Positions 17,163 through 37,424 of a stretch of 64,000 nucleotides of DNA are shown piece after piece. Made by a program: the position numbers and the translations under genes. Where the stretch lies: positions 82,127,899-82,191,898 of the forward strand of contig OY987300.1 of the NCBI GenBank assembly GCA_963920635.1. The letters run 5' to 3'. Below the pieces are notes generated by a model. It was not told where the DNA came from. It saw only the letters and a program-made list of their open reading frames with translations, and ran no database searches. Origin of the DNA: Pseudeuparius sepicola. Its lineage: Eukaryota > Arthropoda > Insecta > Coleoptera > Anthribidae. The first letter of the stretch is position 1. Each line of letters opens with the position of its first letter.

Positions 17163-17572
17163 TGTATACAGAGTGTCTCGCTTAAGAGTGAAACAACCCT
17201 ATAACTTCTTTAATTTTTAACCGACCAGAACGAAATTTTTACCAAAGGTAGATGGCGTAGTGGCCAACTTATTTCCAAAAAATTTGTTGCCTACTCCAAA
17301 GTTAAAACCACCTGCGATGTTGTGTGCCATGGAAGTTTTGAAGGCTAGTTGTTTTCAAAAATCATTTCAAAATAAAATTAAAAGCTACAAAACAAATTTT
17401 AATTTTTTTGAATTTTTACTTAATATTTTTTGATTTTGACAAAATTTTGGATTTAAGTTTCTGGATCGATTCTGTACAAAGTTTTTTAGTACAGTTTTTG
17501 AAAAAAAAAGTCTAATATGACTTTATTAGTTATAAGGTTGTTTCACTCTTAAGTGAGACACTCTGTATGTAG
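17163..17572. mobile_element. Foldback/MITE with 45 bp inverted ends
   Basis: The ends read ACAGAGTGTCTCGCTTAAGA followed by GTGAAACAACC, with the inverse at 17530-17570. The 320 bp AT-rich centre has no ORF. Confidence 0.85.
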
Positions 17573-18432
17573 ACAAGGCTTATAAATATAAAAATATTCT
17601 CTACTGTAAAAGTAAAATAATAAAATTCAAGGATAAATATTTGTATATTATGGATAAAATGCAGGATTAGGCAACACCGCAAGCGGAACGATGGACTTTG
17701 ATCACCCTACTGGACCGGACTTTTCTTTTTCTTTGCCCCAGATGCACAGATAATTTTTATTTTTAAACGAAGCAGCTAGGTATTATTTATTTTATTTTTA
17801 TTTATTTCACCAGTCAACAGTACATCTATGTATGTACTAATTACAGAATGGGCATACTTACTGATTTATTAAATTTATAATAGCAAAGTTAAAAACGAAT
17901 TATAAAGGAGTTTTTTTATGAAAGATGTGAGCTAGAATTAAAAATATCAAACATATCCTTCCTTGCATTGTTGGTTTGACACATATAGTGCATTTGTTCG
18001 TGGAATAAATACAGGTAGGTAAAAAGTGAGAGATTGACTAACATAGGTAGGTAGGTACATACATTAGATGAAAATCTGAGCAACAAATAATCAGGGTTCT
18101 CAATGTCATTGCTCAGATCATAAATAAAAATTCAATCTAGAATGTATTTTTAACAATTTTTACCAACTAGAAGGTTTTTGACCAATTCACATGTAGGCAG
18201 AAGACGTATAGAAGATAGAAGTAGAAACTTAAATTACTTTATTATGAATGGCACTTGTTGCCAGACTTCGCCTTTGTACAGGATACCTATATGTTTTGTA
18301 CTGTATTCTTGCAATAAAGTCCTATTATTATTATTATTAATATTATTATTGGGTTATAAGTTTATCGAATAACTATAAAAAAACTTTTAAAGCACAAGTT
18401 TCATAACAATTTAAAAAATATCAATAACTTAC
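17573..18432. other. Intergenic, no supported gene
   Basis: AT-rich, with a short ATT microsatellite near 18322-18350. It should contain the last exon of the adjacent minus-strand gene if that gene has one, but none could be recognised. Confidence 0.4.
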
Positions 18433-20646
18433 CTGTAGTACTTTGTCGACTTTGTGCGTAATTCTCCAAAATCGAAGTTTCGTTACTTCTTATCGTCGGA
18501 GAATTTGGCAATAGTGGTGCCACTGGCACAATTTTTATCGACTGCCTCCTTATGGACAATCGTGCCGTCAACGAGGCCAAACTGCATTTTGGACACTTGC
18601 ACAATGAATCTTAAAATTATTTCGATAATATATTTGTCTTAGATGAAAAAAACAGATATATTTACTGTTAGGCAGTTGACATGGTCTGGCATTTGCCAAC
18701 AAAGTATTCCTTAATAGGCTACTTTTTCGATACATGGATAGCGACCGTCTCCACGATTTTCCAGATTTTAACATAAAAGTTTTCGAAGGTCTTTTCCTAA
18801 CGATGTTCGGCATTCTAATAAATGTTCCTTCGATTTCACTAGTTTCGATTATATCGGAGAGATTTTGGCTATTTACTTCGGAAGTTTCTATTTTAGGAAC
18901 TACAATCTCATCTGGAATATTGGAATTCTACGAAATAATAATTATGGGAAAAAAATTACAAAAAAAAAGGACAGCCACTTACCGAATGTTCTTTTATTGT
19001 ACTATTTTGAAACTTTGGCGAAATATTCTTTTCTAATTTTATTGCTGGTAGTTTTACCACTAATTCCTTTATTATTAAATTGTTGGGCAAAACATTTTCC
19101 GAAAAGTAAATAGAGGCATTATTCGTTTGATTAGAATCATTTTTCTCAGCTAAACTAGTATTATTTGTATCGGTTTTCATGCTACTTCCATCGATTTTAT
19201 CGCAATCCATTTTAGTAGCGTTTATAATAAGTTCTCTACCTTCCTTTAAACTCCGTTCGATGTCGGAAATCTCCATTGTGGTAATTTTAGAGCTTTCGTT
19301 ATCAACCGGTAATCTTAAGTTGGTCAAACTGATAACCAACTCTTTCGAAAACTTGCCACATTGGTCAGTATCAATTTTCGAACGTTTTCGCTCAGTTACA
19401 AAGTTCACAGGGGTAACATTACTTTCCGAAATATTTCTACTATCATCATGTAACCTTTCTTTTATCAGACCACTGCTGGCAGGTGGGCAATCACTAGTGT
19501 CAAAATCGAAACTTTTAATTTTCGAAATGTTTGTAAAAATTTTTCTGTTTCTTAGCGTAATAAAAGATTTTTTTGTATTATCAGTCATTACTATATTATC
19601 ATGAGGCTCATTTATTTGTCGGTCAGAAATAGTATTTTTAATGTTACTCTCTGTATTACCATTATCAAAATCGGGCTCAATTTTTGAACTGACATTTGTG
19701 TCATCGCTTTCCATAATTCTATTTTCAATTGAATTTTCTTTAGTGGACATATTATTTGTAATAGGTGAAATCGCATCACAAACGACTGTTTTATGTTTTA
19801 TTGTGGGCCCAGCAGGTGTACTGGAATGTACTAAATATACACAAATTATAATTTTATATATTCGATAACGTTCTATTAACTTACTTAGAATTTTTTCTCT
19901 AACAGAATTTGTGAAAATTCTACTATTGCTGTCTTCGTTATTATTTGAATTATTGGAAACTTCGTGTTCTTTAATTTGTGGCAATTTAATATAACTCAAA
20001 GAAGGAAACTCGTTTCGTTCTTGACGAACCACTTCGATAGATAAACTTTCATTAACGTCAGATTTAGCTTCTGGTAATGTATAACTTGTTTGAAAATTAG
20101 AGGCCGATTTTGATTTATTGCGTGTAAGAATTGGAGAATTTCTGTAAGCAAAATTGATTTTTTTCAGTAAATACCTCTACTTATTTTCTATCCTAATGTA
20201 AATATTTACCTTCTGCTGGAAAAACTGCAATTCTTTTTTATATCACGTGTAATCTTTTTACTTCTTTTAATCACAGGCGAATGAAACTCGTTGGTTATTT
20301 CGACTAAAGCAGGTTTTGTTTGTGAAATATCGCTCTGTGAAGAATCTACTTTGGAAATCTTATTCTTCACTTTTACATTGTTCAAATTTGCACCCTTTAA
20401 CAGTTTATCAAATGTGTTATCGACGGACACATCTATAGAGTCGTTTTCTAAAAAATTTTCATTCCTGGACCTGGGAGGCAATTCTTTTATTTGAATCTTC
20501 TTTCTTCCGTTTTTCTTGTTCTTTCCTTTGAATTTGCCAGTTGTACTGGTCGATTTTTTTGTAATAAGATTGGCGAAAAGATCAAGACTGCTATTTATAG
20601 ATCGGTTTTGTCTCGAATAAGTTTTTATGGGTTTAATCGGGGCCAT
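18433..20646 (-). CDS. KTYSR-motif nuclear protein, candidate dalmatian/sororin-like
   Basis: Five exons (20646-20210, 20141-19885, 19830-18983, 18927-18666, 18609-18433) join in phase into at least 660 residues. The protein is rich in Ser, Asn, Lys and Asp and is mostly disordered. MAPIKPIKTYSRQ at the start contains a YSR-type motif, which in WAPL and sororin binds the cohesin partner PDS5. A short basic block, KSGKSWRRSLSMYRKSS (about 568-584), and a CKCPKC motif in the last visible exon are the only other distinctive parts. There is no catalytic domain. I suggest a dalmatian/sororin/shugoshin-like cohesion factor, but this rests on short motifs only. The last exon ends at a GT donor; reading through adds about ten residues before a stop at 18401, so the true C-terminus is uncertain. 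It is divergent from mago. Confidence 0.6.
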
Positions 20647-22028
20647 TTTTCTGGAATAATAAAAGGTATTAAAAATTTGATAATTTTTTACAAAACGGTT
20701 AAGTTAGGGGGTGCCATACAAATATTTTCAAAATTCTGTCAGTGTCAAAAATTCTCTGACACACAACTGTCAAATATCACCACAAAACACTAGGTATAGG
20801 TTGGGCACCACCAGAACATCAAAGCTAGGCATAGTCGTGATCTGACAGATCAGACTGTTCTAGCTTTGTTCCAACAATCGAATCAGAATCAGAGAAATAG
20901 CCCTATTTCTCTGATGCTGCAGTCGGATTCAACAATTCGAACAACACGAATCGGCCATTTTTCGAATACTTATGCAGACTTAATCATAAGAATATAAATA
21001 TTCTACAGAATATAAATGTATCCTTTATTCAATCCTAATATCCTTACGTATGATTAATTCGACATGAAATTTCCACTCCTCTGGGTCTGAGGCAGTCGAA
21101 AAGGAGAATACAATAGGGCTGTCTTTGTGTAACATATGTTACAAAAGTACCTATCTCTGTTTCAGTCAAAGAAAGCACAAAATATAAGGAAAATAGATCT
21201 CGTATCATTTTCGTATCATGTCGATTTTTCCGATCACCGGTAACTTAAATTGCGCATGCTCCTGACAGTTTCAAATTTTTATAATTCTGCCGAAACAAAT
21301 CTATAGCACAGTTTATCAAAACCCAGTTGTTTATGTTGCTGTCAGCGCCTTTGATATCGGCGGTGGACTTTTGTTTTTTATCCAAAAGCATTCTCCAATA
21401 GAATCTCACTTTGGAGTGACTTGGTCTCTTCATTTTGGACCACGCCCTTCCATTCAGGTATAAAAATCAAGGACTGTAAAAAATCTACAGTCTGCATGAA
21501 AATAGATGTGATATAAGACCGGATCAAATTATTTAATTAATGGTCTGGGGGTTGAGTTATTTTCCAGGTTGAATTATTTTCCATCTTATTATTTTTAGAA
21601 GGGTAATTTGATTCATGATGCAAAACGGGTAAACTGGCAACGTACAAGTAGAGAATCCTGGAAATACCGGTAGAATTTTCATTTTCATTATATTCGAATA
21701 CATCCCTGATGCATTCCATTCTTTATTTTTATTCATTCTGATTTTGGTCTGTTGGTCAATGTTCTGGTCTGCGGCGTCTGCGCGATAAAAACATTCTACA
21801 AGTGATGGTGTCGAGTTAGTTTACTGGGTATAAAAACCGGTATTTGTCTATACCTAACCTATAATATATTTTGTGGTTTAGGCCACAAAATATAATATAT
21901 AGGCCTTTAAACCTTAAAATTTGGCTTCGGTTATGGTTATGCTAAGGCGACGATTCTGAAGATTTTTCATATTCACAGTTATTTTGCAAATTCGGAGGTA
22001 TTTAAGGAAAGGCCACATCTCAGGTATC
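20647..22028. other. Divergent upstream region of KTYSR gene and mago
   Basis: This region holds a short near-palindrome at 20876-20935 (AGAGAAATAGCCCTATTTCTCT), the motif TTGCGCATGCTCCTGACAGT at 21250 (also near 24.48 kb) and a 45 bp palindrome at 21860-21905 around TTTAGGCC. No gene was seen. Confidence 0.5.
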
Positions 22029-22537
22029 ATGTCCGCCGATTTTTATATACGTTACTATGTCGGGCATAAAGGAAAATTCGGCCACGAATTTTTGGAGTTC
22101 GAGTTTCGACCCGATGGCAAATTAAGGTAGTTATTTGTTCCTTTTATATTTCATTTTTGTTTATAGATAAATTAAAAATGTAGTCATGTCGCAGGTATGC
22201 TAATAATTCAAACTACAAGAACGATACGATGATCAGGAAGGAAGTGTATGTCCACCAGTGCGTGATGGAAGAATTGAAGCGTATTATTTTGGACTCTGAA
22301 ATAATGCAGGAAGACGACGGTTTGTGGCCACAACCGGACAGGATCGGCAGGCAGGAACTCGAAATCGTCATCAACGACGAACATATTTCGTTCACGACTT
22401 CAAAAACGGGGTCGTTGGTTGATGTTGGCCAATCGAAAGATCCCGACGGTTTACGATGTTTTTATTATTTAGTGCAGGATTTAAAGTGTCTCGTATTTTC
22501 ATTGATTGGTTTGCACTTTAAGATTAAGCCCATATAA
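22029..22537 (+). CDS. mago: Mago nashi, exon-junction complex core protein
   Basis: Two exons, 22029-22126 and 22195-22537, encode 146 residues, the family length. It runs [20 protein letters not shown] to [15 protein letters not shown], nearly identical to Mago throughout. Mago forms a heterodimer with Y14 (Tsunagi), which locks the exon-junction complex on spliced mRNA. It acts in nuclear splicing, mRNA localisation and nonsense-mediated decay. The conserved SKTGSLVDV and KDPDGLR segments are present. AATAAA signals follow at 22544 and 22548. The stop codon is only 56 bp from that of the convergent eIF2B-beta gene. The 5' UTR is short. No unusual residues were seen. Confidence 0.98.
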
Positions 22538-22593
22538 AGTTGGAATAAATAAAGTTTTCGTACAAAACTGCCAATTTTATTATTACAAAATTA

Positions 22594-23969
22594 TCAAATG
22601 TCATAGTCGTCTGGATGGTAGAGTTCCGACAATAACCGATACACATAGGATGGTGCATAGCCTCCTCTGCAAAAAAAAAATAAACAAAACTTTTTAAAAA
22701 CATAATCTACTTACTGATGTGATATGAATAGTGTTACCAACTCGGGGGGGACATAATCGAACACGGGATTATAAACGTCTGCTTTGTTCAGTATTTGCCC
22801 CATTGAATAAGGGATAACGTTTGCCGGGGAGGCACAAACATTAAATGCCCCATGTTGGTGCGATCCTACATAAACTGGTGTGAACTGATATAAATGAGAC
22901 AATACCACAACCTAAAATATACTTTGGAAAAGTACTTGCAAAGTTTGTAAAAAAGACTTACCGGTACTGAATAATGTTTAGCAGCAAGCGCCACGGCATG
23001 AATACCGCTAGCTGCCCTCAAACCACCATTGGCTAGTACCGTATGTGTGCCGATTATAACTTTATTAACTCTGGACATAATGGCAAAAACCGCAGAATCA
23101 GGAATGACAGTGGTTTGGATATTACCTTTAGCTAAACTCGCTGCCATCATATGTCCCTAAAAAATAAATAATTCTTCACCTATTCTACTTGGCAATTTAT
23201 GGTAAGATTTGTTTTACATAATATAATGGAGCGGCCTCGACAACCATAAGCTGAAATTGTCGTTTTTTAGCGGCGGATTTCAAAAACTTTTCCACCGCGT
23301 TAGACTTGCCGACTGTCAAAATTATTTCGTTCATATGTATGTGTTCCGAGGCCTGAGTGGCTATATTATCTTCGCTGTTCTCCAATTCTAACTTATATTC
23401 GGACAGGTGGTTGAGCAAACTGGATTTGAGGTTAGCCAGCGATTCAGAATAATCCGAGACGTTGCTCTGGTCGCCAGCGACTAGTTGTTGCAAAGAGTGA
23501 CCCTCCCCTTTTTTCTAAAAAAATGTAAAAACATTAAAGATACTTTTAACATTATTGTCCTTGTTTCGTTCATTTAGTAACCTTTGATTCGGCCTCGTAC
23601 TCCTCTCGGATCACCTTCAAAATATTTCTCATAACGTTGGTGGCGGCTGCCTCTTGAGGCAAGCTCGCAGATATACATCCGATCCTATCTTTAACCAAGG
23701 CCATCAATTCTCTAGAAACATTATTATTAAACGAATGGAAAGTCTTTGAAAATGTCGAATAAAAAGTTACCTCGCACTGCTCCATTCCCCTTGCGATATC
23801 AATTTCTCCAATAATTCTTCGGTACGCAAAGCTATATCGTAAGAACGATATATCTTTCTGAAAATAATAAAGTGTAAAAAATTCAGTCCTATTTTTCTAT
23901 TATTTTTTACTTATGCTTTATATCGCTTATTAAGCTTATAACATCTTGTAAATTTCCCTTTTCAATCAT
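22594..23969 (-). CDS. eIF2Bbeta: Translation initiation factor eIF2B subunit beta
   Basis: Seven exons (23969-23911, 23857-23771, 23711-23582, 23514-23218, 23156-22962, 22911-22715, 22666-22594) join in phase into 345 residues; human is 351. The beta subunit is part of the regulatory core of the eIF2B decamer, the GDP-GTP exchange factor for eIF2 and the sensor of phospho-eIF2-alpha. Diagnostic segments are REELY-like [61 protein letters not shown] and the C-terminal [12 protein letters not shown]. One donor reads AAG|gttact, a weaker consensus. The start Met is chosen because the in-frame upstream codon run meets a stop; a short extra 5' exon cannot be excluded. The minus-strand AATAAA is at 22576-22581. 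Confidence 0.96.
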
Positions 23970-24838
23970 AATTCCCTTTACCTATAATCAAGGATAATAA
24001 TACTAATAATTTCGGGGATACTATGAACCTATCTTTAATTTATGCTATGGACTATGCACAGAACTAGGGTTCCTACTAATAAAGGAACCCTACACAGAAC
24101 CAGAGCACAGAACTATGAGCAGAGAACACCTTGTTCTCTGCTATGGGACTATGGGAATTTATTTCCAGAGATGTATTCCATTCACATTCCATTCCATTGA
24201 CTCCGTGCCCTGAGAGGAAAATGAAGGCAAGCAGGGAAGAAAGGCAAGTACCTAATAAGAGAAAAGAGTCAATAATAAGAGAGAAGGAACATAAATCATA
24301 GCTTTGTTCCAAATTTCAACACACAATTCTGAACCAGTTTTAGCGAATCAGAATACAGAAAAGTACAAAAGTTGCGTCATCATTACTTTTGCACCGGGAA
24401 CTGCGGCAAAACTTCAAACCGGTGTGAAACTGTCAGGAGCAAGCGCAGTTTCATTCTTAAATTCCAAAAAGTAAACCGCGCATGCTCCTGACTGTTTCAA
24501 ACGGTTTGAAGTTCTGTTGAAACCAGAGAATTCCATTTCTCTGGTTGAAACAGAATTTTGTTTCGAAGGTTCGGAAGAATGAAACCGCCAGGTGTGTGCT
24601 CAGTTTTGTTTTGGCGTCCCAAAAACGACCGCGCATACTCCTAACAGTTTCAAACTGATTTGAAATGCTGCCAAAACAGACTTCCTTATTTTTTGTCTAT
24701 GGTTTTGGTTTGGTCATCTCGTCTGTCAAATGTCATCTATCCGTCACTTCAGCCTTCAGTCCAGTCACTTGTCAGCGAGATTTATTTGCCAGTCTCTGCC
24801 TGCAGAGAAGAAAATTTTCCAAATCGTTCCCAGTGGTT
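23970..24838. promoter_or_regulatory. Divergent promoter region of eIF2B-beta and hep, with repeats
   Basis: The region contains CGCGCATGCTCCTGACTGTT (24478), a related CGCGCATACTCCTAACAGTT (24632) and an inverted form near 24424. These sit next to palindromic AGAGAATTCCATTTCTCT. The same CGCATGCTCCTGACAGTTTC word occurs at 21250. These repeats may be a small element family that carries or overlaps promoter sequence. Confidence 0.45.
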
Positions 24839-24898
24839 ATGTCGGGCGAAAATTGCGAAAATATATGGTTTTCCGACGTGGACGGTGCGTTAGCATAG
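24839..24898 (+). CDS. Upstream ORF of hemipterous (19 codons)
   Basis: A short ORF, MSGENCENIWFSDVDGALA, ends in TAG ten bases before the hep start ATG. It lies in the presumed 5' leader. If transcribed as part of the hep mRNA it would be expected to reduce initiation at the main start. Expression is inferred, not shown. Confidence 0.35.
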   Translation: MSGENCENIWFSDVDGALA

Positions 24899-24907
24899 CC
24901 CGGGATA

Positions 24908-33492
<8,585 letters not shown>

Positions 33493-33612
33493 CCGGCCGC
33501 CCCGCACCAAACACAGACTGTGATCTCGCGAGGGTTTTCTAGAGGGTTTTTCCGTTTTCCGACTCGCAAAAAATAAACCGTTTATACGAAAATCTCTCTT
33601 AAACTGTGCATC

Positions 33613-34505
33613 TGAGATGCAACCCCCACCTTAACTTTTTTATTTTTCGTCCTAGGAAAAAAATTAAATACAAAAGTTGTACAGATTTTTCTTCAGATTT
33701 CAAAGCAATTCTCAAAAAGAAATGAACATCTTATGTTTTTAGAAATAGAACACTCTGTATATTTTTGAAATCTATATTTCTTCCCGATTCCAAAGATATA
33801 CATATGTTGTATATTTGGATCAGTACTTTTCATAAATCTCAGCATTAATGTGGGCTTTTTCCATTCGAAAACATCAAGGGTGCTGTGGAAAACAAAAAAT
33901 AACAACCAGACATATTTGTTACTTAGCTGCATGATTTGGTTCAGTGTGGTTTATAATAGTTACCTAAATATGTTTATGAGGTAATTGCCTCTGGGGAAAT
34001 CTTACTGTGTATTCACAACAAAATAATTTCGTTTCTTTTGTCAATTGTATAACTGTTATAAGTACACCATATTATTGAGCTAAATAATGCAGCTAAGTAA
34101 CAAAAACTATTGTGCTAGTGACAGAAGATGCTTAATATTATGTTTGATTGGTATTTTTTGTTTTCCACAGCACCCTTGATGTTTTCTTATGGAAAAAGCC
34201 ATCATTTGAATGCCGAGTATTATGAAAACTACTTATCCAAATATACATATATGTATAAATATTGTTGGAATCGGGAAGAAATAATGTAGATTTCAAATAT
34301 TGAAAAGTATACACACTGTTGCATTTCAAAAAACATAAGTTTGAATAGTAGCAAACGCAATCCCATCAGTAGCTCCGAATCATGATGTTCAATTTTTTTT
34401 GTAAATTGCATTGATATCAAAAGAAAATTCTGTACAACTTTCGTATTTAACTTTTCTTTCTAGGACAGAAAATAAAGAAGCTAAAGGGGTTGCACTTAGA
34501 TGAAT
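33613..34505. mobile_element. Large foldback element downstream of hep
   Basis: Arms of about 290 and 350 bp share GGTGCTGTGGAAAACAAAAA, TTCTTCCCGATTCCAA (inverse TTGGAATCGGGAAGAA) and the outer pair GCAACCCCCACCTT / AGGGGTTGCACTTA. Divergence is about 15-20 percent, so it is old. No ORF. Confidence 0.8.
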
Positions 34506-35052
34506 ACCTCTGTACACTAGATTATAACAGGTAAATATTTCATGTCTCTACAATTCCGTAAGTGGTGGCCATATTGATATTATTGACAATCCGTAATCAA
34601 CAGAATTTATGTTTTATGCACAAAAACCCTAAATTTGAATAGATAGCAATTAACATTAACCACTGTTTCTTGACGCACAGCAAAAAGCTAAAAGCTGTTA
34701 TAGTTTCTGTGTTTGAAGTTAGGTTAGAACCACAAAATATCAAGGTTAAGGTTAGGCATCTGTCACAAGTTCTGACATTTCGGACAGACATGGCAAATAT
34801 GTCTATGGATGTACCCAGAACAATGCTGCCAACCTTGGATTAACAAATTAAGAAATGTCATTTCTAGTGTACAGTTAATGCATTGACGTAGTATGGAGGT
34901 GAGAAACTGTCACGTGACCCAAAACGGGTTCACCTACGTCATAGATTACCAGAACAACGTCAATTTGTCGACTTGGTGCGGAAAGTGCATTAAAAGTGGC
35001 TAAAAGTGCAGTTTTCCTTGTTATTGCGAGCTATTGACCTCTGGAAATAAAT

Positions 35053-35129
35053 ATGTCATGTGCTGTACGTTGTTGCAGTAGCAATTCTAAAGTGGACAAA
35101 AAGAAATTCACAGGAATTACATTTCACAG
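35053..35129 (+). CDS. THAP-domain first coding exon (second, orphan)
   Basis: The exon encodes MSCAVRCCSSNSKVDK followed by KKFTGITFH and ends in phase 2 at CACAG|gtaatg, the same exon end and phase as the THAP exon at 656-726. The C-x4-C pair near the N-terminus and the G-I-T-F-H ending suit a THAP zinc finger. About 150 bp upstream is CpG-containing leader sequence with a CACGTGAC word. No continuing exon was recognised to 36 kb. It could be the start of a gene whose next exon is far downstream, or a stranded exon. Confidence 0.5.
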
Positions 35130-35631
35130 GTAATGTAAACAATAGACAGAGCCGTATCAATATAATTTATAATATCCACTTTGGTACTTTATGAAAAGAA
35201 AAATATTACCTTTATAACTACTCTAGGTATGTATTTTTCAAGGATTGCCTACAGGGTGTTTCTTCCTTCGATTCAAAATAACCCCATATTTTCTTTCGTA
35301 GGTTTTTTATAATTTTACTAGGAATACTGTTTAATCCTCAGACTAATGAATAAAGGGGACACCGCATTATAGCGTCGTTATACAGATGTAAACAGTAAGC
35401 TGAACCCTCTCACTTTGTGAAAGAGATAAATGTATTTACAAACACTACCTATGGAACGAAATATTCTCTTTTTTCACTTTAGAGGAAAGACTTAGCCACA
35501 CCCCCTAAACCCCTTTGCTATATGTGACAAAGTAATGTTATGGCGCCTCCCTCCCTCGCCCCCCCCCCCTTCCATACTACCTCAATGAGTTAAGGAGAGA
35601 TTTTTATATATCCCTTGTTTTTAGCTGCCAC

Positions 35632-36020
35632 ATACAGGGTGTTCCGTCATGGTGTGCAAATATTTGGAGGAAATGAAATTTTCTACAGGTGGTTTTGAGG
35701 GATGTCTTTCGTGTGAAATCTTTCTATTTAAGGCTCCCCTGCAAATTTGGTTTTGATTTTTTTCTCTAGAAACTTAAATTTTAGGACACATTACTAGCCA
35801 CTTTGAAGACACTTTACGATAGAATTACTTTTACACTCTTATTTGTCTTTTTTTACAGAACTTTTTTGTACAAGTATGTTGGTTTATCTGAAAATAAAAA
35901 TACGTGTTCTGGAGGCCAATTAATTTAGACATGTTTTTACTCTTGTTCACATGAAAGTCCCCCCTAAAAACCATTTCCTCCAAATATTTGCACATAATTA
36001 CGGAACGCCTTGCATAAAAG
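35632..36020. mobile_element. Foldback/MITE, CAGGGTGTTCCGT ends
   Basis: ACAGGGTGTTCCGTCATGGT and GTGCAAATATTTGGAGGAAA on the left match TTTCCTCCAAATATTTGCAC and CGGAACGCCTTGC on the right, inverted. The centre is about 250 bp. Confidence 0.8.
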
Positions 36021-36504
36021 TGTCTGGCAGAAATACTAGCTTTTATAAATTGTCTAAATTCCAGTTGTGAATTAAGCGCAAAATGTACATAACTATCATA
36101 AAAAAAACGACTGGAATTTAAAGAATATAGTCGTCTACTAGTCATATAAGGTTTAGTTTTGATTGGTCCTATTGTAATATTTGAAAATTATTTAGCAAAA
36201 CGTAAAACCAAAGTGAAAATGCAAAAGAAAATACTTGTTACTTAAAATTTCAGTTCATTCTTTTCTTATTCTTGATCAAACCCTGTAATTTATTTCCAAA
36301 CCTCTTAATTTTCTGGTACAATGTTCCTTTTCTTCTCAGGTTTTTGCTTAAAAAAACTCCAGGAAGAAATAACAATTTAATCGCTAATTTTTCTGCTATG
36401 TTAATGTTTGTTCACAGTAACACCGAAATTAACATTAGTTTTGAAAAAATTCGTTACTTTTTTCTTTCTTCTTCGATTTTGTTCTCATTGAAATTTAGAC
36501 TAGT

Positions 36505-36600
36505 GAAGTAGAGCTCATTTGAAAGTAAATCTAATTTTTATTTCTACAATAACGATCAAAAACAAAGTTTTTGCCATTGATTTTAAATGAGCTCTACAAT
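36505..36600. repeat. Short hairpin, GAGCTCATTT ends
   Basis: GTAGAGCTCATTTGAAAGTA and the inverse TTTAAATGAGCTCTAC flank a 60 bp centre. Confidence 0.6.
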
Positions 36601-36889
36601 AATAATTGCAGATGCCATAATTATTGAGATATTATTTATTTATAGTTGTACGATGTAAAATATACTTATTAATTTAAAATATATTTTAAAAGCAACAGTG
36701 CCTTTATATTGAAACTCATCCCTCTTCATGAAATCCAGAGGTACTTTCCTGTTTATCCCATAAAACCATAAAACTTAAGGAACGGCCGAAATTTCATCAA
36801 ATCCAAGATCCAAGAGCCCACTGAAAATTTGGCCTTGAAAAAATAGAGGGAAAGTCCCGCCCTAAAGCTATCCTTGTTTGTCGACGCCC

Positions 36890-37085
36890 CAAAATGGCTT
36901 TATTTAGTTTCACTATACGCCATTGAATAAAAGAAATATGCCCCCTATAGGCTCAATGCTAAACTAGTCTATGGGCCATGGGGGCCATGCCAACAATGAA
37001 CAAGAACAAAGATCAACGCAGTATAGACCCATAAGTATATTAGTTCGCATAGTCCCGTCGGAGCGTTGGCCATCCTAAATAAAGT
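36890..37085. repeat. Internal fragment of family A foldback, inverted
   Basis: ACGCCATTGAATAAAAGAAA, CTAAACTAGTCTATGGGCCA and TTAGTTCGCATAGTCCCGTC match, in reverse orientation, the centre of the 10.0-10.3 kb element. The TTGAACTACTCC ends are absent. Confidence 0.8.
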
Positions 37086-37424
37086 CGGGTATTAACCGTT
37101 GATTGACCCATCGACGGTATTTACCGTTGATTGAGGATACCTTCCTCCATCGACGGTATTTACTATTCTGTGGTAACATAGAAATACTATAAGAAGAGAT
37201 CTTACCACCTAACCTAACTGTGGAATTTTCTGCGATCAGCAGCAGATCCGTTTTCTGATTTCGATGGTCTAAATTTTACTACAAAACACCATCAATATTT
37301 CGTTGTAAAATTATCCTACTAAATCGTTGACAGGAAAAAGTAGGGCTGATATTTCCATCATTAGCGAGTTTTATCAAATTTGTGACAATAAATAGATAAT
37401 ATATAACCTTGGGCTACACTAGGA

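Noticed and set aside
18983..19868. Plus-strand ORFs opposite the KTYSR gene (up to 141 codons)
   Set aside because: These hydrophobic antisense shadows arise from Asn/Ser/Lys codons on the minus strand.
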